A stretch of DNA of 32,989 bases from positions 1-32,989 of the forward strand of contig FN648825.1 of NCBI GenBank assembly GCA_000310025.1, in the 5' to 3' direction. A program made the position numbers and the translations under genes. Shown here piece after piece: positions 9,069 to 18,206 of the stretch. Below the pieces are notes generated by a model. It was not told the origin of the DNA and made no database searches. It saw only the letters and a program-made list of their open reading frames with translations. Within the stretch, counting starts at the first letter, position 1. Each line of letters begins with the position of its first letter. This DNA comes from Ectocarpus siliculosus (Eukaryota; Sar; Phaeophyceae; Ectocarpales; Ectocarpaceae).

Positions 9069-10690
9069 AACAAATAATCTCAGGGCATCTGAGCCCGAAC
9101 CTTTTTCGGCAGACCCAGCCGCCGCAGCTCGGATTTGACAAACTGCGGCGCGGCATCCCACACCTTGGACAACTCTTCCCAGGTGTTCTCTTCCTTGTCG
9201 AATTCGACCCAGTCTACTTCCACGTCGAACCCAGGGCCATCTTCCGCCACCGACATGTCCACGGCCGCCGCCACCTCGAACTCCCCCTGCGTGAAAGCGT
9301 GCTAAAAGACCTCTTTCAACTCGGCCGTGATTTCGAGAGCGGCATCGGCGTAGAACCGCAAACGCGCGACATGGACCTCCCGAACTTCCCCTGACACGAT
9401 GTTCTGGACTCCGTACACATGCAGTCTTTCGACGGCGACAATCCTCCACGGCCCCGTCCAGGTCATGAAAAGTTTCGGTGTCGAACCATGCCGGCGAACA
9501 CGCGCCACCAACACGTAGTCCCCCACCACGAAGTCAGGCAGGCTCCCAACTCGCGCAGACGCCCAGTGCTTACTCCGACTCGCCTGCACCTTGCCGAGAA
9601 CTTCGTTGTATAGGTGACGTTGGGCCTCGACGACGTGCTGCACCTTCAGCCGCAAAGCCTTATCACCCAGGACATCTACCTTCCATTCAGCGCCTGTGGA
9701 CGACGCCAAAGTGGAAAGCGCGGCGCGTGGCGCTCTACCAAACATGACGTGGTACGGCGTCGAGCCGTATCGTTCGCGGAAAGCGGTGTTTAACACCTAT
9801 TGCACAGCTGGTACCAGAGCAACCCAGACACGAGTACTCCTCCGCTCTTCCTGAATCATGGCTTTGAGCGAACGAACCACCTCGCGCATCATGCGCTCGC
9901 ACGTACCGTTAGACCAGGAAGAGTTGGCGACTGAAAATTTCCGGTCAACACCGAGTGCAGTCTCAAGGGCAGCCGTCAGGTCATTTTTGAAATGGGAAGC
10001 GGTATCACTCACCCAAACCTCCGGCACACCCAAGATCTTGTACCACGTCAGGAGATGTTGCGCAGTCAGGCGGGCGGTGCATGCCCCGGTGGGCTCCAGC
10101 CAAACCCAGTTGGACATGTCGTCCATCATGACCAAAATGTACTTGAACCCTTCCTCCTCGTCCAAGCCATCATCCCCCAGCGGGCCACTTGTTCGCACGT
10201 AGAGGTTGTCAAAATGAACAACTTCGCCAGGGCGCGTGCCATGGACGGTCTCCCCAAGCGGGCGAGGCACCTTTTCTCCCGCCTTAGAGTCCATGCGATG
10301 CAGGCACTGTTTGACGAAGTCGGTGACGTGCTCTTCCATCCGAAACCGCAATAGTACTCGGACAAGCGCTGCAAGGTGGGGACGGCGCCACGATGCCCGG
10401 CTTCTTTCATGTGAGCACAGACCATCAGTCACACATGCAACGCACTCGCCTGATCTGGAATCCAAAGCACGTCTCGCCCGTTCATGCCCACGCGAAACAA
10501 CCCCTCGTCATCCAGAGTCGCCGTCCCCACCGCCTTCGAAAACGACGTGGCAGGCCCGGCAAGCGCGCCGAGCGTACTCCACGCCGCTTGTTGTGCATCA
10601 CATACTGCTTGCTTCGACGGCATGGCGGCATCAGGTTCGCTGGGGGCGTAAACCGCGGCAGCGCGAACACTCATCCACGGCACAGAGACT
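9069..10690 (-). pseudogene. Gypsy integrase with D-D-35-E core and chromodomain-like tail
   Basis: In order: a pre-integrase segment (EGLFRVGMNGRDVLWIPDQ near 10450-10520), a disturbed H-H-C-C zinc region (near 10300-10430, split over two frames), the catalytic core, a C-terminal GDYVLVA / TWTGPWRIV region and a chromodomain-like tail. Integrase joins the cDNA to host DNA. The first Asp is in HFDNLYV (10208-10210), the second in VSDTASHF (10004-10006), and the Glu in CERMM (9896-9898). Exactly 35 residues separate the second Asp from the Glu. In-frame stops lie at about 9797 (just after the core) and at about 9301, where a TAG stands for the Gln seen in the forward copies. Confidence 0.9.
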
Positions 10691-12351
10691 CACCGCGACA
10701 GAAGGTCCCCCCAGCAATTGCGGTCACCCGAAATGTGCCTGATGGTGTAATCGTACTGGCCCAAGACAGCTTTCCACTGGTCCAGGCGCTGAGCCGTGGT
10801 TTTCGCTACGGCAGACACACAAGCCTCCGGGTCGAAGATGTACGCGAGATTACGGTGGTCGGTGAAAATGTGCACGCTATCCCAAAGCAAATACCCCAAC
10901 CGCTTGAACGTACTCGCAATCGCCTACCCTTCCTTGTCCACCGTGGCCCACCGCTGCTGCGCGCCCTTGAAAGTACCGCTCAGAAACCCCATCAGTTCAT
11001 GAGCCATATCCTCCACAGAAACGCCACGATCCAGCTGGTGTTGGGGCACTTGCGTGAGAAAGCTCCCCCAATGCTCATCGGATGCATCGGGAAACATGAG
11101 GACGGCGCAACCTGGGTGAGGGTGAGACAGAGCAACGGCACGGGCAACAAGGTCTTGTGCGGCAGTCCACGCTTAGACGAGCGCGGGCGTCCACGCATCC
11201 TCAGCGATCGCGCGATTCTCGGCCACGCGCTTCGTCCGGCTCTTGGCACCAACCAAATGCTGCTCCAGAAACACGCGAAGCGGCCACACAACCTCCGCCA
11301 TCCACGGCAGAGACGTGCGCAGCCAGTTTACCGCCTGTAGGAACTGCATTAGCTCGCTAGCTGTCTCAGAACGCCGCATTGTAGCCAACCCGCTGAGCCG
11401 CTCGGGATCGTGCTCGACCTGACCCTCCGAGTACACCTTCCCGCACTGTGTGATGCTGGTCTCAAAGAATGTGCACTTGTGGGCGGCCACGTAAAGGCCA
11501 GCCCCCTCCAGACGATCCAGAATCAAGTCAAGGGTGTCAAGCAAGTCGTCTTCATCCATCCCCCAGTACACGACATCGTCTACCCAGACGAAGCAATTCA
11601 GCCCGTCCAAGATGCGCGTAAGAGTGGCCTGGAAATACGACGTGGCGTTCAAAATACCTCGCGGTACCCTCTTGGGCGTGTAGAGGCCGCCCGGCGTAGC
11701 AATCGTGAAAATTTCGGGCGCCTCCGGAGCCAACGGGCACTGCCAATACCCTCGCAAGAGGTCCAAGCTCCCATAGAACTTGGCCGCACAGAGCTCAGCC
11801 ATACTGGCTTCAGGGTTCGGCATCACACCAGGCACCTTCTCTACTTGCTTGTTTGCCGCACGAAAGTCACTCACGAGCCGGTATCCCCCTTTCTTCGGAG
11901 TCGCCATCGCGGCGCTGGCCCACACGGCCTGCATGTTGAGGAAAACCAACCCCAACGCGACCAGCGACGCCATGCACCCCGCCAGCCACGCGGTCTTGAT
12001 CGGGTTGTACACCCGCGGTCGTGCTTGAACCGGTCGCGCTCCGGGCTTAAGGGTGACCCATAGAGGCTCGACGTTCGCGGGAGGGTCACCATGGCGTAAA
12101 CCACGACGGAACGCATTCCAGCGCTTGCTGATGATGCCTACCAGACGCCCTACATGCGGTTCCTCCAAGCCAGCGGCAGCAGTGGAAGAGACAGCGCTGT
12201 CCAACGATGCAGACCGCGCCGATACCTCCTCCGGGCTCATGTCCATGTCGGGGCCTCGCGCCACCAAACGCTCGACCGCGGGATCCGGCTCGACCTGCTC
12301 CGGACCCTCGCGCTGCTGCAGTGCATCGACAGCCAGCGTAACTCGCGGCAT
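10691..12351 (-). pseudogene. Gypsy reverse transcriptase and RNase H
   Basis: RT motifs include RLVSDFRAANK, GSLDLLRGYWQ (motif A) and the active-site box FVWVDDVVYW (Val-Asp-Asp at 11575-11583). RT copies the element RNA into cDNA and RNase H removes the template. RNase H follows with acidic residues in FPDASDEHWG (near 11090), an active-site Glu in VDKEG (near 10945) and TDHRNLAY (near 10855). Two in-frame stops break it: a TAA at 11173-11175 between RT and RNase H, and a second stop right after VDKEG. RT to RNase H order and lengths are normal for Ty3/Gypsy. Confidence 0.92.
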
Positions 12352-13005
12352 GGTTTGTACACTGCGGTCTCAACACCCGCGACGCTAGCGCGCGAACGCG
12401 CACAGGCTCCCAAGCTCTCGTACACATCGATACCCAACGCTTTCAGCGTCGGGTTGCCAAGGATGACCACCGCATCATTGCCAGGCATGACCGCAAACGA
12501 GAGCGGGTCCACCGACACCAGCTCCCAGCTGGTGTGCAAAGCGATCCGCACGGGGTATGTTTTCTGTGTGACCGCAAGCACGCGGCCATCCGCGACTTTC
12601 AGCTTCCCCAGGTTTTGCATGCCCCCAACGACCTGCACCTCAGGAAAAGCAGCTTGCAGCCTACTCGCGATACAGACTGACATGGTGGTGAGCCCTGATC
12701 CAGAATCCAGAATCGCAACGGCGTCTATGGCAGTCATATCGGCAGCACTAGGCACCGACAAGCTCACTCGGCACCATTTTTCCTGCGAATCAACCGCGAT
12801 ACCTTCAGAACCACACCCAGACATACCTCCGGGCTGAACCCCACGAAACGCCGGCACGAATGGCCCCTCAGGGCCTGGTGGCACCCCCACACCCTCAGAC
12901 GGCGCTGGAAAAGATGCGGGGGCAGTGGTAGCGGACGGGAACGGGTCGGGCGGCAGAAAAGGCGTCGGAGCGGCCTGCCCCTGGCATTCCCCGGAAAAAA
13001 CAGCC
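12340..13005 (-). pseudogene. Gypsy aspartic protease region
   Basis: The retropepsin motif VAILDSGSGL has its catalytic Asp codon at 12705-12707. It is followed by a protease C-terminal half ending in VVILGNPTLKALGI and ARSRASVAG. A single-base deletion near 12340, compared with the forward copy, throws the frame off before RT, which continues in another frame from about 12351. Confidence 0.85.
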
Positions 13006-13142
13006 CTACCTCCAACATGGCGTTGGTGAAAGTTGGTGGACAATGCCCCCCCGGAGCCTCGTCCCCCTTCTGAAGACGGCTGTTGCTGCTGTTGACCGCG
13101 GGAGGGCGCTGTTGCTGCGGCGCGTGCCCCTGGGCGCGGTGC

Positions 13143-13179
<37 letters not shown>

Positions 13180-14151
13180 ATCCACGGGCGTCCCCGGTGC
13201 CGCAAAAATGCCCCCCATGCTCAGCGTGCTGGGTAGAGGCTTTGGCGGGGAACCGCTGAAGCGGACAGTTCTACGGGGCGTGGCCGGGCTTCTTGCACCT
13301 GAAACATGTGACAAGCTCGGCAGAGGGAGACGCACCTGCACCTCCAGCCCCATCAGGCGCTTTTGCTTTCGCCCATGACTGTTGCTGAGACGGCTTTTTA
13401 CGAGCATGAACGCCACCCCCCACGCGATTGCCCGCGCTGCCTGTCTGCCAACTCAATCGTGCGCCACTCGACCGCAACATCCCGAACGATCTCAAAGACT
13501 AGCTCAGGTTTGTCCTTCCAGCTACCTTGCATGTCGAGGTTGTTTTCCACCTTGACTTTGAACTCGGGCGGAGACAGACCTGCCACAACTGCTTTGCTGA
13601 GGACAGCAGCCGTATCTTTCTTGAACGCACCCATGGAGTCTCGAAAAACACGCTCCGCACTCGGGTTTTCGACGTATTGCTCGAGGCGGCTTTGGACAGC
13701 GTCTATCCGATCTACAGCAGTAGTCTCAGTCCCCATGACTACCATTCGGGACACGGCGGCGGCCGCAATCGAAGGCTCAAGGGTACCATCCGTCCAGCAT
13801 TCAGCATGTTTGGCCAGGACCTCTCGCAGGTCAGCTTCTCCAAGTTCAGTGCCATCCAAGTAAGTGCGCGACAAGCATTTCCGGAGAGACTGGCGCAGCA
13901 GTTGAGACACAGTGAGCAGCGGGCGTCTGATGAGCCCACTGTTGCAGAGACCCATGCTCCGCTCGTACTCTGTATTGCATGTAGAAACGTAAGGACGAAG
14001 GTCGTGAAAAAGTACGTCCATACTCGGGCGCCTTGGGCCCGTTGCCCAAAACCAAGTCAGTAAGCCCCGCCCCGAGCTCACCAATATCTCCAGCAGAACC
14101 TTGCTGTCCGCCAAGCGCCCCCTTGCCAACATTGGAGCGTCTCTGAGCCAT
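13006..14151 (-). pseudogene. Gypsy gag
   Basis: It starts at ATG 14151 (MAQRRSNVGKGA). The capsid-like region matches the forward copy closely (AKHAECWTD, DIDAV..RLE, NPSAERV, PGSWKD-like QGSWKDKPELVFEI). The zinc knuckle CFRCKKPGHAP follows near 13270-13310 with a TAG in place of the next Gln codon. A Gln-rich linker encoded by a (CTG)n run on the plus strand (13141-13176) lies behind it. Frame changes are seen near 13975 and near 13410 (one added base in a G run). Gag would form the particle shell. Confidence 0.85.
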
Positions 14152-14341
14152 CGCGCCGTACGATGCCCGGGAAGATCAAGACAGCAGCTCCGCGGGAGAT
14201 GAGGACAGCAGCTCCAAGACCGCAGCCTCGCACTCAGCGAAGCAAGAAAAACGCGGACGAATAGCTCGTCCTGCTGTTGTCACGAAAATGTTTTTTTTTA
14301 CCCTGACTGACCCTGGTCGGTCAGCCTGAGTTATCGATAAC
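14152..14341 (-). other. Leader of the reverse Gypsy element, with palindrome at the primer-binding position
   Basis: This is the untranslated stretch between gag ATG and the right LTR. The position where a tRNA primer-binding site should sit, directly inside the LTR, is the perfect 12 bp palindrome GTTATCGATAAC (14330-14341). An imperfect inverted repeat CTGACTGACC / GGTCGGTCAG lies just beyond (about 14303-14325). No TGG-initiated primer-binding site is seen. Confidence 0.5.
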
Positions 14342-14616
14342 TGTAAACACACCGGAAGTCAGACAGGGCCTAGGACCAGTATTCTCCCCCCGTGGCCTCG
14401 CGGGGCTGGTCAATTCACCTCCTTGGTGATGGTAAACACAGTGTATTATTATCGCACACGAGTCTCGTCTCTCTCTCTCCATCTATCTCTCTCTCTCCTA
14501 CCAACATGCCAACCAGGAAGATAGAAACCCCAATCTACCATATCTTTGACATGCATACATATCCAAAGGCAGGTTCCCACCGTGAAGTACTGCTACCCAG
14601 GTGCGCTGCGTCCACA
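14342..14616 (-). repeat. Right LTR (5' LTR of the reverse Gypsy element)
   Basis: 275 bp, from TGTAAACACACC to GCGTCCACA on the plus strand. It matches the left LTR with several substitutions and a few small indels, so the insertion is not recent. Confidence 0.85.
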
Positions 14617-15005
14617 ACTCACATAACACACACAGACACCGGATCACCAGCGTAGGATCATGTTCACTACGCTGGCAGATCGGGAGCGATAGTACCGCTC
14701 ACCAAAAGGTGGAGTAGCAGCGCATTCATTCGTGTGCATACAGCAGCAGCTGAGTCAGAACGTATGTAGTTGAGAGTGGAGGAAAAATAGACGAAAAAAA
14801 TCGGAGTAGAGAGGCCGTTCTTGGAGCTGTTTCTATCCCTTCTGCAGCCACACACAAGCTGCCACAGGCAATCCTGAGCATATACACCGCAAGCCCTGTT
14901 CATACTGATTCTCGGAAGGCTTCGACTTTGCTCACCCTCGACGAATTGGTCTCAAAACGTACGTGAACGTGTTTTTCGAAAAAACCTTGAAGTTGACGCA
15001 AATTT
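14617..15005. other. No recognisable feature
   Basis: AT-moderate spacer outside the right LTR. No open frame with recognisable motifs and no repeat could be supported. Confidence 0.4.
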
Positions 15006-15072
15006 GTCTTCACTTCAAATCAGTGCTCACAGCACTAACAGTGTGCCGTTCACTCCAACCCGTGGTCACACA
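15006..15072 (-). repeat. 3'-end remnant of the SINE family
   Basis: The 67 bp starting TGTCTTCACTTCAAATCAG and ending CGTGGTCACACAGAA match 1357-1423, the 3' part of the SINE, with scattered changes. There is no poly(A)/poly(T) run here and the tRNA-like head is missing, so this is a fragment, or a conserved module shared by two families. Confidence 0.6.
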
Positions 15073-15204
15073 GAAAAAATCTGGCGGTGCGTGTGCAAAC
15101 TAAACTCCTACTGTATAAAGAGCTCTCGATAATTCCCGGACACTTGAATCGTGCTCCAATCGTACAAACACTTGGAAATACTACAGCACGACTCTGTACG
15201 ATAC

Positions 15205-15238
15205 GTGCACGATTGCTGATTGGTCAGCAATCGTGCAC
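15205..15238. other. Perfect 15 bp hairpin with 4-base loop
   Basis: GTGCACGATTGCTGA (15205-15219), loop TTGG, then the exact reverse complement (15224-15238). No T-run follows and no gene borders it, so its role is unknown. Confidence 0.8.
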
Positions 15239-16740
15239 AAAACGTGACTGATTCACTTTACGTTTTCTAATTGGCGACGACACTACAGTCCCGTGAGCAT
15301 CTCATCGCACGGGTGCGCCTCTCGAAGACACCTGCTCGGATTCGGCTCAAAGAAATTGCGAATGGTAAATAAAGGGGGCGGGAGCACAAACAGGGCACAT
15401 TTTACGATTATCGTACCATTTGCGAGAAGCTTGGGGGGAGTTAGTGGTCAAGGCGTGGTAGTATTGTACGTCATACGTTGGTGCTTGTAGGGCGACACCG
15501 GCACCGATATCGCTCGTTTTTCTTCGCCGATGGGCAGGCAGGTGCTGCGACCGTGGCACACACGCATGAAAATTTCAGGGCCGAAAAAATCTGGGGCGGA
15601 GTACAGCAAAAGAGACTGAAAAGGCGCTGCAGTAAAACTTCAAACTGGCTTTAAAAAATCGAAATCAGCTTCGATTCTCTTCGTGTTTTTCTCACAAGGT
15701 CGGGACCGGCCAGGCGCACACGCCTGCAAACGTTGAGCCTCATCGGACAAAATGGCGATGCGTTTTGGGCGCAACGTCTACACTTTCCCTCCAACTACTA
15801 CTGTTAATCTTGTTTTGGGCATAAAAATAAAATCTTCCCCCGAAAAAAATGAAACTTGGCAACATCTTAGATATGAGTCGTGCATGCATGCGTACACGCC
15901 CATATTTTGTTTATGGCAGCGGATACTTCGGCGCCGAGTTATGGTCCTAAACGTGTACTCGCGGCAAGCGACTCCTCTGATTTCTACATTTTTTCACTAG
16001 CGGGAGTACGGGCGAACACCCCTGGAGCCCAAAGTACACATTTGGGAGCATATGGGTACATGTGACGCCCACAAAACCTGTTTCCGAGGGGTGGGGGAGG
16101 TGAGAACAGTTGAAAGCACCCCCCGTGTTATCCAAGCGAACACGTCCGCACGTGCGTGCGCACGTCGGTGCGAAAGCGAGAAACGCGAAAGGGGCATCGA
16201 AGAATAAAATTTCGAGCACTGGAGGTCACTCACACACCTATGGGGACGTATCTCTGGCGTTTCTGCAGTCCACGATGGCGTCTGGTGGCCTTTATCGTGC
16301 TAAAAACATTCTGTGTCAGAGACCCGCGCACTTGAAAACGTAGAGGCACTCGTAAACACACCTTCCTTTTCCACAGAGGCTTTTACGGTCACTGGATACC
16401 ACTCGTGCTGCTCCGCTGCTCACTTCTGTCGTCGAACTAGGGTGTGCAAGGGTGTGAGCAAAAGGACACTCACCACTGGCGTGCGCGGTGGTTCGGGTTC
16501 TAAAAATATTATTTCGGTTCGGGGCGTGATTCAGAACAGTTCTTTGAAATCGCGGTATCTCGTCACTGTGTACCCCTATTGACCTCGGGATTTTTGCTGT
16601 CAATTTGTATGAGCCGAGAGCATCACATGCACGCTTCGCCAGTTTGTGTCGTAGTCGGGCAGATCTCTTTCTTTTGGAGCTGTGAAAGTGTATGACTATC
16701 CAAAGGATGATAATTCCTTACGTATTGAATCAGCAAAGCA
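15239..16740. other. No recognisable gene
   Basis: About 1.5 kb without a supported feature. Short open frames on both strands have no motif I recognise. A GC-rich, partly self-complementary stretch (GTCCGCACGTGCGTGCGCAC) lies near 16147. Confidence 0.35.
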
Positions 16741-17090
16741 GTGATCAGGCTCCTATCTCACCCCATTCTATCTCACCGCCGACTGAAGTTAGAACCCCGT
16801 CATGATTTCCTTGATATTTGTCTCACATTTTTTTTTTCTCGCGATTCCCTCGTTTCCCTTCGCTTCCGTATTCTACAACGGACTACCCCCTTCTCGCCCA
16901 TTCACTTTTGTTTCTCACCCTATTTTCTTCCCATACGTATTCCCCCTCCCTTTCTCGTTTCTCTTTTTTATCACACCGAGAAAGCTCGCACAGAGCGTGA
17001 ATACTTCATTCACACCCGACGACAGCTACAAACAACACTAATACTTGAGAAATAGCACAACAATAGCTTTGACATCAGCCTCGGCCAAAC
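16741..17090. other. Pyrimidine-rich spacer
   Basis: Strongly T/C-biased plus strand. CTTCCGTATTCTACAACGGA near 16862 recurs in altered form near 17098 (CTTCCGTATTTTACGACCGA), hinting at a duplicated flank of the FNIP-like block. No gene is supported. Confidence 0.35.
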
Positions 17091-17099
17091 CATCAACTT

Positions 17100-17578
17100 C
17101 CGTATTTTACGACCGACTATGTCCATCCTTCTTGACGCTACGTAGCGAGGCAGGCCACGCAACTCAGATGAAGGGCTGGTTGAAATTGTACACAAACGAC
17201 AGCTGCTACAGCGAGGCAGGCCACGCAACTCCGATGATGGGCTGGTCGAAGCTCCACCCGAACGACATCTGTTCCAGCGAGGCAGGCCACGCTACTCCGC
17301 CGATGGATTGGTTGAAATGGCCCCCGAACGATAGCTGCTGTAGCGGGGCAGGCTACGCTACTCCGGTGACGGACTGAAATCGCCAAGCAACAACAGCTGC
17401 TGCAGCGAGGTAGGCCACGGTACGCCGGTGAAGGACTGATTGAAATCGCCTATCAACAACAGCTGCTGCAGCGAGGCAGGCCATACAACTCCATCAATGG
17501 GCTGGTGTTACCTATCCCCGAACTCGAGCCTCTGCAAGGAGTTCGGCCAAGCCACTCCGGGGATGTGCTGGTTGAAAC
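17100..17578 (-). pseudogene. FNIP-like (leucine-rich-type) repeat pseudogene, about seven units
   Basis: A 66 bp tandem repeat (unit starts near 17145, 17211, 17277, 17343, 17405, 17471, 17534). Read on the minus strand it encodes 22-residue units such as FNQHIPGVAWPNSLQRLEFG and FDQPIIGVAWPASLEQMSFG. The SFG..FNQP...LP/WP.SL pattern is that of FNIP repeats, solenoid modules thought to bind proteins. The frame is broken: TAA at 17508-17510, TAG at 17353-17355 in place of Trp, TAG at 17206-17208 in place of Gln, TGA at 17164-17166, and one unit shortened to 62 bp. The plus-strand reading (SEAGHATP...GW) is also open for a while but shows no known repeat. Confidence 0.7.
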
Positions 17579-17911
17579 ATGGATGTTTTGGAGGCTCCGG
17601 ATGCTTCGGTGAATACGGACGCTACGGTGGATATAGAGACTCCGGATGGCTGGGACGCTATCAACGTGTTGGGCGCTCCGGAGGCTTCGGTGGCTGCGGG
17701 GGCGATGATGGCATCTGCATCGAAGCCTGTGCTGAGCCATTGTCGTGCTCCTATGCGTCGACGTCGGGTCATGGTGGTTTGTCGTATGTTGAAAGAAAGA
17801 TATTCAGGTACCCCAACACACAAATACTCAAGACCAAAATTGCACCCGTTATCAGACGACACTGACAGGCAGGACAGAAGCATTTTTCGCGCCTTTCTAC
17901 ACGAGGCATAA
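17579..17911 (+). other. Open frame of uncertain reality next to the FNIP-like block
   Basis: The plus frame beginning MDVLEAPDASVNTDATVDIE is acidic and Ala-rich for about 50 residues, then basic. The opposite strand is also open and would read in front of the FNIP-like repeats, with repeated TEASGA motifs. The codons on either strand could be real. Imperfect 9-12 bp repeats (CTCCGGA.GCTTCGG) explain the open frames on both strands. I do not recognise a function. Confidence 0.25.
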
Positions 17912-18047
17912 ATGCTTACCAACGTCCTTGCCGCCGCGACAAAAACCCGAGACACATGCCCCGCCTGCTTCCGCTGTGGAAGCATTTTTTTTTAATTTTT
18001 TGCACAGATTGTTGCAAAACAAGATGAAAACGGTTATATTTTTTGTC

Positions 18048-18135
18048 GGGAATTGAACCCATACTTTGGGTTCACCCAATCTGAACGTTCGTACGTTCTT
18101 TCTTCAACCAGGTATCTACACTTCCACCGAGAACC
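18048..18135 (-). ncRNA. tRNA-like relic with B-box
   Basis: On the minus strand GGGTTCAATTCCC (18048-18060) fits a B-box, and GTCGGGT about 90 bases before it could pair with CCCGAC at its end, like an acceptor stem. The T-arm and acceptor would have to overlap, and no anticodon arm is convincing. It may be a tRNA pseudogene or the head of another SINE. Confidence 0.25.
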
Positions 18136-18206
18136 CGACGGCCTAAAGTCATGGGCCCAGCGTGGCTCACCAGGCGCGAACCACCTTTTAATTTTTAAAC
18201 TAATCG

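Larger units (their letters stand above)
8016..14616 (-). mobile_element. Nearly full-length, inactive Ty3/Gypsy retrotransposon with chromodomain-like tail
   Basis: A 6.6 kb element in reverse orientation: left LTR (8016-8293), 3' noncoding region, integrase with chromodomain-like tail, RNase H, RT, protease, gag, leader and right LTR (14342-14616). RT before integrase is the Ty3/Gypsy order. Gag-pol carries at least four frame changes and five premature stops, so this copy cannot make its proteins. The outer flanks (CGCCA on the left, ACTCA on the right) do not form a target-site duplication, as expected if the left end was rearranged by the 226 bp tandem duplication. Confidence 0.9.

Noticed and set aside
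10393-11340. 315-codon plus-strand open frame
   Set aside because: It lies opposite the integrase/RNase H of the reverse Gypsy element and its residues are Arg/His/Pro-rich, as in antisense of GC-rich coding DNA.
13527-14063. 178-codon plus-strand open frame
   Set aside because: Antisense of gag, where the minus frame shows clear conservation with the forward copy.
17045-17377. Plus-strand protein with SEAGHATP...GW repeats
   Set aside because: Open because the 66 bp unit has a length divisible by three. The minus strand gives the recognisable FNIP-like pattern, while the plus reading matches no known repeat.
17100-17578. CRISPR array
   Set aside because: Regular 66 bp spacing, but the whole unit is repeated and there are no unique spacers; the genome is eukaryotic.
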